A stretch of DNA of 64,000 bases from JALZVT01 sp964634815. GTDB lineage: Bacteria > Pseudomonadota > Gammaproteobacteria > Pseudomonadales > Azotimanducaceae. Shown one piece after another: positions 34,446 through 42,498 of the stretch (its first letter is position 1; every line of letters begins with the position of its first letter). The notes under the pieces are model-generated. The model saw only the letters and a list, made by a program, of their open reading frames with translations, did no database searches and was not told where the DNA came from. Location of the stretch: contig CAZWMD010000010.1 in NCBI GenBank assembly GCA_964634815.1, positions 1-64,000 of the forward strand, in the 5' to 3' direction. Made by a program: the position numbers and the translations under genes.

Positions 34446-34461
34446 TGTGATGCACTTCACA
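34446..34461. promoter_or_regulatory. CRP/Vfr-type operator upstream of the DUF1631 gene
   Basis: TGTGATGCACTTCACA is a perfect TGTGA-N6-TCACA, the consensus of the CRP family. It lies 154 bp before the DUF1631 start and 21 bp after the gspM stop. A TTGACG 3' of it could be a -35, but no good -10 is visible at 16-18 bp. Confidence 0.6.
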
Positions 34462-34530
34462 TCAGGCCTTTGACGAAGTTCAACGTTGCTGTGTCGACTG
34501 AAGCCTAGACTCCCAATTTCTGAAGCGTTG

Positions 34531-34562
34531 CTGATTGATGGATTGAGAGAACCATCAATCAG
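34531..34562. repeat. Perfect 11-bp inverted repeat upstream of the DUF1631 gene
   Basis: CTGATTGATGG (34531-34541) and CCATCAATCAG (34552-34562) pair over a ten-base loop, 52 bp before the start codon. No T-run follows on either strand, so a leader hairpin or operator is more likely than an intrinsic terminator. Confidence 0.45.
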
Positions 34563-34614
34563 GGTTCAGAGACCTTAGCTGAGTGCATTTGGGGACTTCA
34601 GGGAGACAATAGGG

Positions 34615-35259
34615 ATGGCGAGCGCCTCTTTCGCCGCGAGCGATTCGCGAGCAACACTGGTAGAACTGCACAGATTCACGATTCATGAGCTGTTGATTCT
34701 GGTGGAAGGACTTTATTCCAACATCGATGACGGGCTCTTCGAACTGGCTGATCGCGACCCGGAGGGTGTTCGTCGCGAACGTTGTTTTAATCTGATGCGC
34801 GAAATGCGTTTCAGAAGAACCTCTCTGGTAAGCAATTTCACCGGGTCGATGCAATCGCTTAGCCGATTCTGGTTTGTGGATGAAACCTGGGAGCCAACAG
34901 TCTTAACCCAGAATGATGATTTGGCGGATCAGATTATGAGTATTACCGGCAAAGCGGATGCGCATTTTTCAGGTCTGCTGAGAATGATCACCGAACGTGC
35001 CTGCCATGCCACCAGTGTAGACAGCAAAGCACTGCAAGAATTGCCAATCGGTCCAAGCGCCATCTCACAGTGCTTTGTCTTGTCATGTCGTTCGCTACGC
35101 ATGGACGATGAATCGATCGATTTGGTGCTGCACTTGTTTAGTCGGTTTGTTCTTGACCGATTGGGGCAGGTCTATGCGCGAGCTAACACCATGCTTCGCG
35201 ATGCGAGCTATCTTACGCTTGGCGAGCTGGAGATGGCCGCTAGCGCTCACTCTGCCTGA
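34615..35259 (+). CDS. Short DUF1631-domain protein
   Basis: A 214-residue protein matching only the N-terminal part of DUF1631 proteins, which are usually 700-800 residues. Matches include LVEGLYSNIDDGLFELADRD, NLMREMRFRR and ELPIGPSAISQCF, followed by a helical region ending VLDRLGQVYARANTMLRDA. No stop-interrupted continuation is obvious after the TGA, so it appears to be a genuine short form rather than a fresh truncation. The function is unknown. Its upstream region carries a CRP-type site and a hairpin. Confidence 0.75.
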   Translation: MASASFAASDSRATLVELHRFTIHELLILVEGLYSNIDDGLFELADRDPEGVRRERCFNLMREMRFRRTSLVSNFTGSMQSLSRFWFVDETWEPTVLTQNDDLADQIMSITGKADAHFSGLLRMITERACHATSVDSKALQELPIGPSAISQCFVLSCRSLRMDDESIDLVLHLFSRFVLDRLGQVYARANTMLRDASYLTLGELEMAASAHSA

Positions 35260-35290
35260 ACGATGAGTGGGAGTAGCCGGGGGGCTAGTG

Positions 35291-36709
35291 TTAGCGCGCG
35301 CCGTCACCAATGAGGACAACCTCAACAGTCTGCAACAGGATGATCATGTCGAGCAGAATGCTGTGGTTCTTTAGGTAATACAGGTCGTACTGCAGCTTCT
35401 CTTTGGAATCTTCAACTGATGCGCCGTAGGGGTAGCAAAGCTGAGCCCAGCCAGTGATGCCTGGCTTCACTCGATGACGATGGTTGTAGTAGGTGATCGC
35501 CTCATCAAGTTCTTCTACAAACTCTGGGCGTTCGGGGCGAGGGCCAACAAAACTCATATCACCCAACAGCACATTAGCCAGCTGTGGTAACTCGTCGATG
35601 CGGGTCTTGCGGATCACTGCGCCAACCCGTGTTATTCGAGGATCGTCCTTGGAGGCCCAAACCGCCTGACCATCTTGCTCTGCATCAGTCCGCATGCTGC
35701 GAAACTTCATGACGTCAAAGGTTTTGCCGTCGAGCCCAACACGGGACTGACGATAGAGTATTGGGCCACGGAAACCACTGTCGACGAAAATTGCGATTGC
35801 GGTGAGTAACATGACAGGCCAGATAATCAGCAGTGCCAAAACACTGATGGCCAGATCAAACGCGCGCTTGGTTGCGTAGCGCCAGCTGTGAGCGACAAAA
35901 CCATCAGAAAACACCATCCACGAGGGGTGCAGCAGATCCACATCGAGCTTGCCTGCTTCTCGCTCGATAAAGGCCTGGATATCAACAACCTCAATGCCAG
36001 AGAGTCGGCAATCGAGCAGTTCATCCAGTGGCAGCCCGCCGCCTGCATCGGTGTTACGCCGGCGCTCGTCAACGGCAACAACAATCTCGTTGATACCATG
36101 ACGTTCACAGTAATCCGGCAGGCTAGAGTCAAGTTCGATGAGCTCGCCGCCCTTAGTGGACACAGCGTCTTCGCTGTTGCTGATGCGTGCAAAACCGTGC
36201 AAACGGAACGCCCGGCGATCTGATCGACGGCGCATGCGTGTGGCAATTTTCAGCGCCCGTTGACCAGCACCCAACACCAGGACATTTTTCTTCAGCGTAT
36301 CTTCGCTGATGAGGTGGCTCGAGCCCCAGCGCAAGACACTGATGATGATGAAACCCTCGATAATCGAGAACATCAACACGCCGCGGCCCATGGCAAGGTT
36401 GGGTACAAAGTAGGAGAGAATGGCAACAAACATGCTGCCTAACAGGAACATAGCTACAGCGGTCCGCAGCATCATGCCCGTATAGCCCTCGCGTACTCGG
36501 GACTCATATACGCCCATGGCCACCATGGTGACTACCTGAGCGAGCGCAAACACGGTAGCCGCCCAGAAGTAGTCGTAGAAGGGCGGGAGTTCATGGTTGC
36601 GGGTGACAAATCCGAGGTACGCACAGCCAAACAGGACAACGGCCTCAATAGCCGCCATCACCAGATATGGCGTGTGGAGATAGTGCCGGAATATCCTAAT
36701 ATGGGGCAC
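35291..36709 (-). CDS. Polyprenyl-phosphate sugar-1-phosphate transferase, PEP-CTERM/XrtA type
   Basis: A membrane enzyme that starts exopolysaccharide repeat-unit synthesis by moving a sugar-1-phosphate to undecaprenyl phosphate. It is 472 residues. The N-terminus (RIFRHYLHTPYLVMAAIEAV) and four to five membrane helices fit the TIGR03013-like branch linked to PEP-CTERM systems. A central Rossmann-like domain starts VLVLGAGQRALKIA. The C-terminal bacterial sugar-transferase domain begins at KRAFDLAISVLALLIIWPVM and contains KFRSMRTDAE, KTRIDELPQLANVL and DMSFVGPRPERPEF. No exosortase or PEP-CTERM protein is visible here. ugd at 7 kb could supply a nucleotide sugar for such a polymer. Confidence 0.9.
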   Translation of the reverse strand: MPHIRIFRHYLHTPYLVMAAIEAVVLFGCAYLGFVTRNHELPPFYDYFWAATVFALAQVVTMVAMGVYESRVREGYTGMMLRTAVAMFLLGSMFVAILSYFVPNLAMGRGVLMFSIIEGFIIISVLRWGSSHLISEDTLKKNVLVLGAGQRALKIATRMRRRSDRRAFRLHGFARISNSEDAVSTKGGELIELDSSLPDYCERHGINEIVVAVDERRRNTDAGGGLPLDELLDCRLSGIEVVDIQAFIEREAGKLDVDLLHPSWMVFSDGFVAHSWRYATKRAFDLAISVLALLIIWPVMLLTAIAIFVDSGFRGPILYRQSRVGLDGKTFDVMKFRSMRTDAEQDGQAVWASKDDPRITRVGAVIRKTRIDELPQLANVLLGDMSFVGPRPERPEFVEELDEAITYYNHRHRVKPGITGWAQLCYPYGASVEDSKEKLQYDLYYLKNHSILLDMIILLQTVEVVLIGDGAR

Positions 36710-36795
36710 GGTGAATCACTTCAACTGCTTGATTTATAACGAGCACCCTAGGGCAGCGGTGCCCGCAAGTAAACGCCGGTTTTGTAACAGGGCAG

Positions 36796-36830
36796 TGAAT
36801 TTTTGAAGTGGTTCGCATCTCAAAAATTCA
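36796..36830. repeat. Perfect 11-bp AT-rich inverted repeat between sugar transferase and hydrolase genes
   Basis: TGAATTTTTGA (36796-36806) and TCAAAAATTCA (36820-36830) are exact reverse complements around a 13-base loop. It lies 18 bp after the hydrolase stop and about 87 bp upstream of the sugar transferase start, both on the minus strand. The AT-rich stem makes a regulator site or Rho-type end as likely as an intrinsic terminator. Confidence 0.5.
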
Positions 36831-36847
36831 ACAACCGATAGTTGCGA

Positions 36848-38641
36848 CTATTCGACGCGCAGATTGCGAACCGTACCGGGCGGCAGGGTGTCCAGTTCCG
36901 GGCCTGGACCTGTCACCGGTGGCGGTTCTGGCGCAGGCTCTGGTGCAGGTTCAGGTTCAGGAGCCGGGGGCGGCGGTTCGGGGGTCGGTTCTGGAACAAC
37001 CGGCGTTGGGGCTGGTGGCGTTGGGGCCGGCGGCTCCGGGGTCGGCGCGGTCGGGGTTGGCACTGATGCCGTACTGTTGCTACTTACGCTAACGGCCCAG
37101 TCAGAGGAGTAGGGCAGGGAGATCTGTACGTTACCCCTGGCTATCTGTCCCAAATTAACGGGTGCCCAGGGTCGCAGAGTATCTACGGCCACCACGTTGG
37201 CGGCTCCGTTATGGCCAGACAGATCAACCGCTATCTGGGAGGTGTTTTCTCTGTACAGGGCCCGGGCTGTGTTATTGGTTCTGCGGATACAGAAGGCATC
37301 AGATTCACCATCGCAATTGACCATGCCAAGCTCAAAATAGCGATCAACAAAGGCCCGATAAGTGCGCAGTTGGTCGCCGTTTGGTAACAAGCTGGAAGGC
37401 GCTTCTCCCTCGTTGATTCGGGGATCGTGATTCACCCCGTCCGAGGTCAGATTTCCCCAGATGTTGGCCACACCACCGGCAATAGCGCTGTGCCACATGC
37501 CCCGACGCATCTCACTAAACTGGTAATCCTTGGCACGTTGGGCGTTGCCCCGAAACCGGAAACGGTCTTCGGAGAATGAGGGTTTGCCTGGTCGCTGGGA
37601 TACCGACAAACGATAGGTCGAGTAAGAGGGCCGATGCGTCTCGTAGGACGCAAAATCCATGACTTCTGAGGGCTGGGCGAAAGAGTTTGTATTACCACGC
37701 GCGCCGAGCAGATGAGGCCAGCCCATCAGGTTGTGCATGTTGTTGCGCCAGAACGAGAGTTCTCCGCCACCCACCCACTCGAACAGGTCGTAGCCGTAAC
37801 CCATGGTCCAGCCTGGCAGGGGCCCAAGTCGAGCCGCGATGTAGCGCTGCAGCCGCAGGTCTGCTGGGCCGTTGATGCCACCCTCGTTGCGTAACACGGT
37901 GGTGTTTTGTTGCCGACCAGTATCGCCCCAGGCCCATAGATGAACGGTACCGCCGGCTTGATATACCCGTTGGATGAGAGTCTCCAGCGCCTCAAAGGTG
38001 GCCTGGTCCGGATTACTGTTGCCCACCTCGTTGCAGCTCGCGGTATTGATATCAAACCATCGGCAGTACACCGGCACGTGCAGGCCCGTGAATCCCTGGC
38101 CATTGTCGAGGTAACGGTTGATGTCGTTCTGTATCAACCCTTCATTGGTTCGAAAATACTGAGGTCCTGCGTACATCACGTACTGCGGCACAAACGCCTC
38201 ACCCGTTGCACTCCGGGTCCAGAAACTGCCATTGGCTTCAACGAACCCTTTGTATGGGCTATTGCCGTTGACCGTCACCTCACCTCTAAAACCGTTGAGG
38301 TCCGGATCGTTTGAGACGGTGCGCAGCGTCCACTGGCCAGTCCGGGTTGCCGTAAAGCGAAACTTCCATTGGCCGTTACCGGCATAAAACATAGGCGTTG
38401 AACGGGTTTCGCCGCTGTTGGTATGGACAAATACGGCGTTTGCTTGCAAATCATAAGGGTTGCCGCCAAACGATGTGTTTGCCAGCGTCCATTCGCCGTA
38501 ATCGCCTAGTCGACTCAGCGTTCGGTCAGACCCTCCGACAAAAGCCTGAGCTGGACCCGTGAACGAAAGGAGTAAAAGCCCAAGAATCGTTGTGATTAAC
38601 GGCAGGCCCCGGAGCGTTTTTGAAGAAAGAGTACGGTGCAT
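36848..38641 (-). CDS. Secreted DUF5060 / glycoside-hydrolase-like protein with proline-rich tail
   Basis: A 597-residue secreted protein with signal peptide 1-33 (ending GPAQA). An N-terminal beta-sandwich of the DUF5060 type follows (GEWTLANTSFGG through WTLRTVSNDPDLNGFRGEV). A TIM-barrel-like catalytic region of the DUF4038/GH type begins at VMYAGPQYFRTNE and includes HVPVYCRWFDINTASC, VHLWAWGD and ANIWGNLTSDG. Likely acid/base residues cannot be assigned with confidence. Residues about 529-585 are a Pro/Thr/Glu linker. The last residues (DTLPPGTVRNLRVE) look like the first strand of an FN3 domain that is not there. The start is at 38641 because AGGAC sits seven bases upstream; longer starts overlap the FN3 gene. 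It sits 10 bp downstream of the FN3 lipoprotein. Confidence 0.75.
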   Translation of the reverse strand: MHRTLSSKTLRGLPLITTILGLLLLSFTGPAQAFVGGSDRTLSRLGDYGEWTLANTSFGGNPYDLQANAVFVHTNSGETRSTPMFYAGNGQWKFRFTATRTGQWTLRTVSNDPDLNGFRGEVTVNGNSPYKGFVEANGSFWTRSATGEAFVPQYVMYAGPQYFRTNEGLIQNDINRYLDNGQGFTGLHVPVYCRWFDINTASCNEVGNSNPDQATFEALETLIQRVYQAGGTVHLWAWGDTGRQQNTTVLRNEGGINGPADLRLQRYIAARLGPLPGWTMGYGYDLFEWVGGGELSFWRNNMHNLMGWPHLLGARGNTNSFAQPSEVMDFASYETHRPSYSTYRLSVSQRPGKPSFSEDRFRFRGNAQRAKDYQFSEMRRGMWHSAIAGGVANIWGNLTSDGVNHDPRINEGEAPSSLLPNGDQLRTYRAFVDRYFELGMVNCDGESDAFCIRRTNNTARALYRENTSQIAVDLSGHNGAANVVAVDTLRPWAPVNLGQIARGNVQISLPYSSDWAVSVSSNSTASVPTPTAPTPEPPAPTPPAPTPVVPEPTPEPPPPAPEPEPAPEPAPEPPPVTGPGPELDTLPPGTVRNLRVE

Positions 38642-38651
38642 GGTCAATGTC

Positions 38652-40793
38652 CTAATCATCTCGACACACAATGTCGCTCAAGCGACTCTCGCGCAGATCC
38701 CGATACTGGGCGGTTATGGCGAAACACGCAGCCCCTGGAGCAACCCCAGTGAAGGTGATTTGCGTGTGCGGATCCGCATCGTGTTCTTCATCTACCTCTC
38801 GTACCTTGAACAGTCTGTCGTGATCACCCTGATAGATGTTGTACAGGTGAACGTTGGGATCGGCCGCTCCGGTGATTGCAGCACCGCTTGCGAGCCACGA
38901 CAGCGTGACTGTGGTCGATCCACCCAGCGCACTGGTGGTTATTTCAGTCGGAGGCACAATGCCAAACTGTGGCAAAACAGAGGTGCCAGAGATTGTCGCG
39001 CAAACGATGGACGATAGCGGCGATTCAAAACCATTGTTGTCAAAAGCGGTAATCGCAAAGCAGGCGTTGCTGCCATCAACGCCAGTACGTTGAATTTGCT
39101 GACGCACGGTGGAGGCGCTATGGCTGAGTTCAGCAACCTTGAACAGTTGAGTTTCACTACCCTGGTAGACGTTGTAACCCGAGAGGTTGGCAATGGGTTG
39201 GCCAACAACAACCAGCGCCGGCGCGTCCCAGGAAATTGCAACGCTTCCTGCAGAAGTTTCCTGGGCCACCAGGTCCGTCACACCGGGGGCTGCTGCCGTG
39301 CTTGGTTGTTCCGGGGAGCTGGGAGTGGTTGGAGATGGCGACGAGGGGAACGATGTCGTTGGGCTACCAGCACACACAATCGTGCTTAGTGCGCTTTGAC
39401 GACGAGACTCATCGGTTGCTGTCAACGCAAAGCAATCGCTGCCGGTAAAGGCGTTTGCGACGATGGTTGATCGGCGGTTGCCTGCTTCCCCGGTTTCGTT
39501 AATTTCGTCAACCTTGAAAACCTGGCTTGCTGAGCCCTGGTAGAGATCGTAACGATCGATGCCGGTTGCATCTGCTGAGCTAACCACGGTGTTGGGCTTG
39601 TTCCAACTCACCTGGGCACTGTCACCTGCGAGTAACTCTACGGTGACGTTGTAGGGGCGGAGTTCGTTTCCAGGCTGTGGCGCTGCCGAATGCACCAGCG
39701 CAACACAGGTGATTTCTCCCAGACTGGTCTCGCTGCCATCCGTGTAGCGGGCCGTAAGCGCGAAGCACGCCTGTTCGCCGCCGATACCTGACACAACGCT
39801 TGAGCGAACGGACCCGTTGAGAGCTTCTGCCTCTGTTATTTCAGAAATTTTAAACAGCTGTGACTGGTTGCCATGGTACAGGCTGTAGAGATCCACCTGG
39901 GATCCCGCGCTTGCACTGGATGATGCCGGTGGCTGCCAACGCAAAGAAATATCAGCCAGTCCATCGTTGGAACTTACCTGGGTAACCGAAATTAGTGCAG
40001 GAGCCAGGTTATTTGTTGGCGGCGCCGCAACAATAATGTCTTTACAGACAACATTTCCCAGCGAACTCTCATTGGCGCTGGTATCGAAGGCGGTTACAGC
40101 AAAACAGGAGTTGTCAGCAGTGACGCCCACAATCTGGGTTAGGCGACGCTCTCCTGCGCCAGTCTCATTGAGCTCCTGCACAATGGTGAGACTTTCCTGA
40201 TTGCCCTGGTAAACGCGATAGCCCGCCAAATCGGCAATTGATGTTCCATCGGCGTTTTGCAGCGGCGGATCCCAGGAGACCGTGACGTTGCCAGACTGGA
40301 GGTTTTCGTTGCTGGCAACGGTTGATCGACCGCCATCAGTCACCGACGCGCTGCGTACGGAGCTGCGTAGCGAACTTGTAGTGATGGGGGCGGACGAGGT
40401 TGCGGTTGATGAGATGAAACTCACTGTGGGCGCTGTGGCCACGGGCAGATCAGCAGTGCCTGCCGCCTGTAAAAGAAGCACGTCAGCGCCAATCTCGCCA
40501 GGCGCGCTGCCCGTTGTTATGTCTGCTGCAGACTCTTCAGCAGGTTCGTCCTGGGTCACGGCAGTCTCGTCGAGCGCAATATCATCGAGCGCGCTAGTGG
40601 TGCCGGCTGGTGCGCCCCCGCAGCCTGCAAGCGTGGCGGCGAGGAATACTGTTGCTAGCTGCGCAAGGGGGAACGATCGCTGGGATAGCCCGATTTTCCT
40701 GGCGCCTACGAAAACGGCGGCACGAACTGCGCCGCCGTTCTCCGATTCGGAGATTCGAGCGCTAGCTGCGCCCGTCGATGTATGAGTTTTCAC
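38652..40793 (-). CDS. Lipoprotein with five FN3-like repeats
   Basis: A 713-residue predicted lipoprotein (lipobox ATLAGC, Cys near residue 58) with a GTG start preceded by AAGAGG. An acidic Thr/Ser-rich spacer follows, then five repeats of about 95-100 residues. Each has a Trp-containing strand (SWDPP, RWQPP, SWNKP, SWDAP, SWLAS), a YxxYQG motif followed in four of five by LFKV-like residues, and a CFAxTA ... VC pair that probably forms one disulfide per repeat. A Ser/Pro-rich linker separates repeats three and four. It is likely an adhesive or scaffolding surface protein. It is coupled to the downstream glycoside-hydrolase-like gene. Confidence 0.8.
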   Translation of the reverse strand: MKTHTSTGAASARISESENGGAVRAAVFVGARKIGLSQRSFPLAQLATVFLAATLAGCGGAPAGTTSALDDIALDETAVTQDEPAEESAADITTGSAPGEIGADVLLLQAAGTADLPVATAPTVSFISSTATSSAPITTSSLRSSVRSASVTDGGRSTVASNENLQSGNVTVSWDPPLQNADGTSIADLAGYRVYQGNQESLTIVQELNETGAGERRLTQIVGVTADNSCFAVTAFDTSANESSLGNVVCKDIIVAAPPTNNLAPALISVTQVSSNDGLADISLRWQPPASSSASAGSQVDLYSLYHGNQSQLFKISEITEAEALNGSVRSSVVSGIGGEQACFALTARYTDGSETSLGEITCVALVHSAAPQPGNELRPYNVTVELLAGDSAQVSWNKPNTVVSSADATGIDRYDLYQGSASQVFKVDEINETGEAGNRRSTIVANAFTGSDCFALTATDESRRQSALSTIVCAGSPTTSFPSSPSPTTPSSPEQPSTAAAPGVTDLVAQETSAGSVAISWDAPALVVVGQPIANLSGYNVYQGSETQLFKVAELSHSASTVRQQIQRTGVDGSNACFAITAFDNNGFESPLSSIVCATISGTSVLPQFGIVPPTEITTSALGGSTTVTLSWLASGAAITGAADPNVHLYNIYQGDHDRLFKVREVDEEHDADPHTQITFTGVAPGAACFAITAQYRDLRESRLSDIVCRDD

Positions 40794-41289
40794 TTCAGAG
40801 CCTCTTGAAACTGGGGCCATGATAGGAAAGAAGAATGACAATTGCATTACCTTTGATGCGTGAAGGTGAAATTAAACGAGTGCTAAAGCGCTTCAACAAC
40901 ATACGACAACATGCGCAGGCGATGCCCGGTCTCAGAGGCTTGGCCTGGGCACCCGCGTTTTTGTAAACAGTGAAGGTCTTTGGGTGAGTAAGCTGCCTAA
41001 AGTGCGATGAAATTGACGCAAAGGCTCGGCGCTGTACTCCGCAAATTGGCACTGGTTTGTAGTCACCCCTCAGCGTGAGTTATGAGTTTAACGGTAGTTC
41101 TAACTATAGTAGTTAAGTTATTGAAAAAAGCGCCTTTTGCGCCTTAATCCAGACATTAGAATTACCATCCCCGCCACTTGGATAAGCCCTAATTTAGGCC
41201 TAGTGACCGGGAGCTGGCAAAGCCTCAGCTGGACAAGTATTTTGTTTTAGTATCAGCGCCTACCTAAAGCCGGTAAGCTCTGCCGCGCT
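40794..41289. other. Long divergent intergenic region between FN3 lipoprotein and acyltransferase
   Basis: Nearly 500 bp without a supportable protein gene. A short minus-strand open frame here (40795-41052) has no family features. Visible elements are a GCCCGG/CCTGGGC hairpin near 40923-40950, an AT-rich stretch near 41100-41130 that could hold promoters, a leftward terminator-like hairpin at 41124-41145, and TGGACA (41230) 15 bp before TATCAG as a weak candidate promoter for the acyltransferase. A gacgcaaagg string at about 41013 recalls c-di-GMP riboswitches, but the rest of that fold is missing. Confidence 0.5.
41124..41145 (-). terminator. Terminator-like hairpin reading leftward in the intergenic region
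   Basis: On the minus strand GGCGC-AAAAG-GCGC is followed by six Us. The stem is short (four to six pairs with a bulge). It would end a minus-strand transcript starting within 41146-41290, where no gene is evident. Confidence 0.3.
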
Positions 41290-42498
41290 GTGCCCAATTT
41301 TGAATCCATCAGGCCCTATCGCGACGAGGAAGTACCTTCTGTTGTGCGCCGACTCACCGCCAGCGCTGCACTCCGTGATGGCATTGCCTCATTCCTGTTT
41401 CCGAGGTTATACAAATTCAGCGCGGTTGCAACGCGACATTTCACTGCAATTATGCTGAGGATTCGGGCACGCAAGCTGCGAACTGTCTACGACGTGCAAA
41501 TGATGGTCGGTCGCTTTATAGATCATATGGTGGCAGCAAGCGTTGACGCACTCAGCTGGTCTGGCCTTACTCAGCTTGATCCAGCCAAACCCTACCTTTT
41601 TATCTCCAATCATCGTGATATCACGCTGGATTCAGCGCTGCTCAATCGCGTACTCCATGAAGAGGGCTTTCCTACCTGTCAGATCGCCGTTGGCGATAAC
41701 CTGTTTGGCACACCACATGCCGATGACTTGATGCGATTGAATCGCGGATTTCTGGTGGAACGTTCCGCAACAGGTCCAAAGGCAACCTATCGGGCATTGC
41801 TGAGAACATCCAGCTACATTCGTCACAGCATCGAAACCGGAACCTCTGTGTGGATAGCACAGCGCGAGGGAAGGGCCAAAGACGGCTTTGATCGCACGGA
41901 ACCGGCACTGATTAAAATGCTTGCGCTTGCCTGGCGACGTGCAGGCGAGGGCGTAAAACCTAATCCCATTGAGGACCTGCTGCAGCAGGTTCAGATTGTG
42001 CCGGTGGCAATTTCCTACGAGTTGGATCCCTGTGATCTGATGAAAACCGACGAGTTGCATGACATCGCAACTCAGGGTTGTTTTGTTAAGGACGAAGGTG
42101 CAGATCTTGCGAGCATCACCAGGGGAATGCGCGGCTACAAAGGCCGGATCCATGTGCATTTTGCAGCACCTCTTGCTGGCGTTTCTGCGTCAGCGGACGA
42201 GGTGGCGGCGGCCATGGATAGAGCAATCGTTGGCGGACTCAAGGTGTATCCGCCAAACACCAACGCCTGGGCAATTCAGCAGGGCTCTAACGATAGTGCC
42301 CTTGACGATACCTGCCTGGGAGATGGCGCGACGGCTGAAGCGCCCAACGCTAAAGCGCTGAGCTATTTCACCCAACGGCTTAACCAGGTTGCTGCGAACA
42401 AACAACCCTACTTGTTGATGCAATACGCCAATCTGCTGCGCAATCGACACGAGCTGGGCATTGGTGAGGCAACCGCCTCAGCACAATCACACCAGTAG
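41290..42498 (+). CDS. Lysophospholipid / glycerol-phosphate acyltransferase-like protein
   Basis: A membrane-associated acyltransferase of the PlsC superfamily, 402 residues with a GTG start. The catalytic block is FISNHRDITLDSALLNR near residue 100, followed by NRGFLVERS and the acceptor-site block VWIAQREGRAKDG. The substrate is not assigned; phospholipid or lipid A-like acyl transfer is possible. No other clear start lies nearby, and the ribosome-binding site is weak. The 3' end overlaps the convergent acoC-like gene by 12 bases. Confidence 0.8.
   Translation: MPNFESIRPYRDEEVPSVVRRLTASAALRDGIASFLFPRLYKFSAVATRHFTAIMLRIRARKLRTVYDVQMMVGRFIDHMVAASVDALSWSGLTQLDPAKPYLFISNHRDITLDSALLNRVLHEEGFPTCQIAVGDNLFGTPHADDLMRLNRGFLVERSATGPKATYRALLRTSSYIRHSIETGTSVWIAQREGRAKDGFDRTEPALIKMLALAWRRAGEGVKPNPIEDLLQQVQIVPVAISYELDPCDLMKTDELHDIATQGCFVKDEGADLASITRGMRGYKGRIHVHFAAPLAGVSASADEVAAAMDRAIVGGLKVYPPNTNAWAIQQGSNDSALDDTCLGDGATAEAPNAKALSYFTQRLNQVAANKQPYLLMQYANLLRNRHELGIGEATASAQSHQ

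Noticed and set aside
40980..41070. A c-di-GMP-I (GEMM) riboswitch suggested by gacgcaaaggctc
   Set aside because: The upstream conserved partner strand, GNRA tetraloop stem and the receptor helix are not found, so only a short string matches.
42487..42498. Misassembly at the convergent 12-bp overlap of acyltransferase and acoC
   Set aside because: Both proteins end in plausible family C-termini, so the overlap is a normal convergent overlap.
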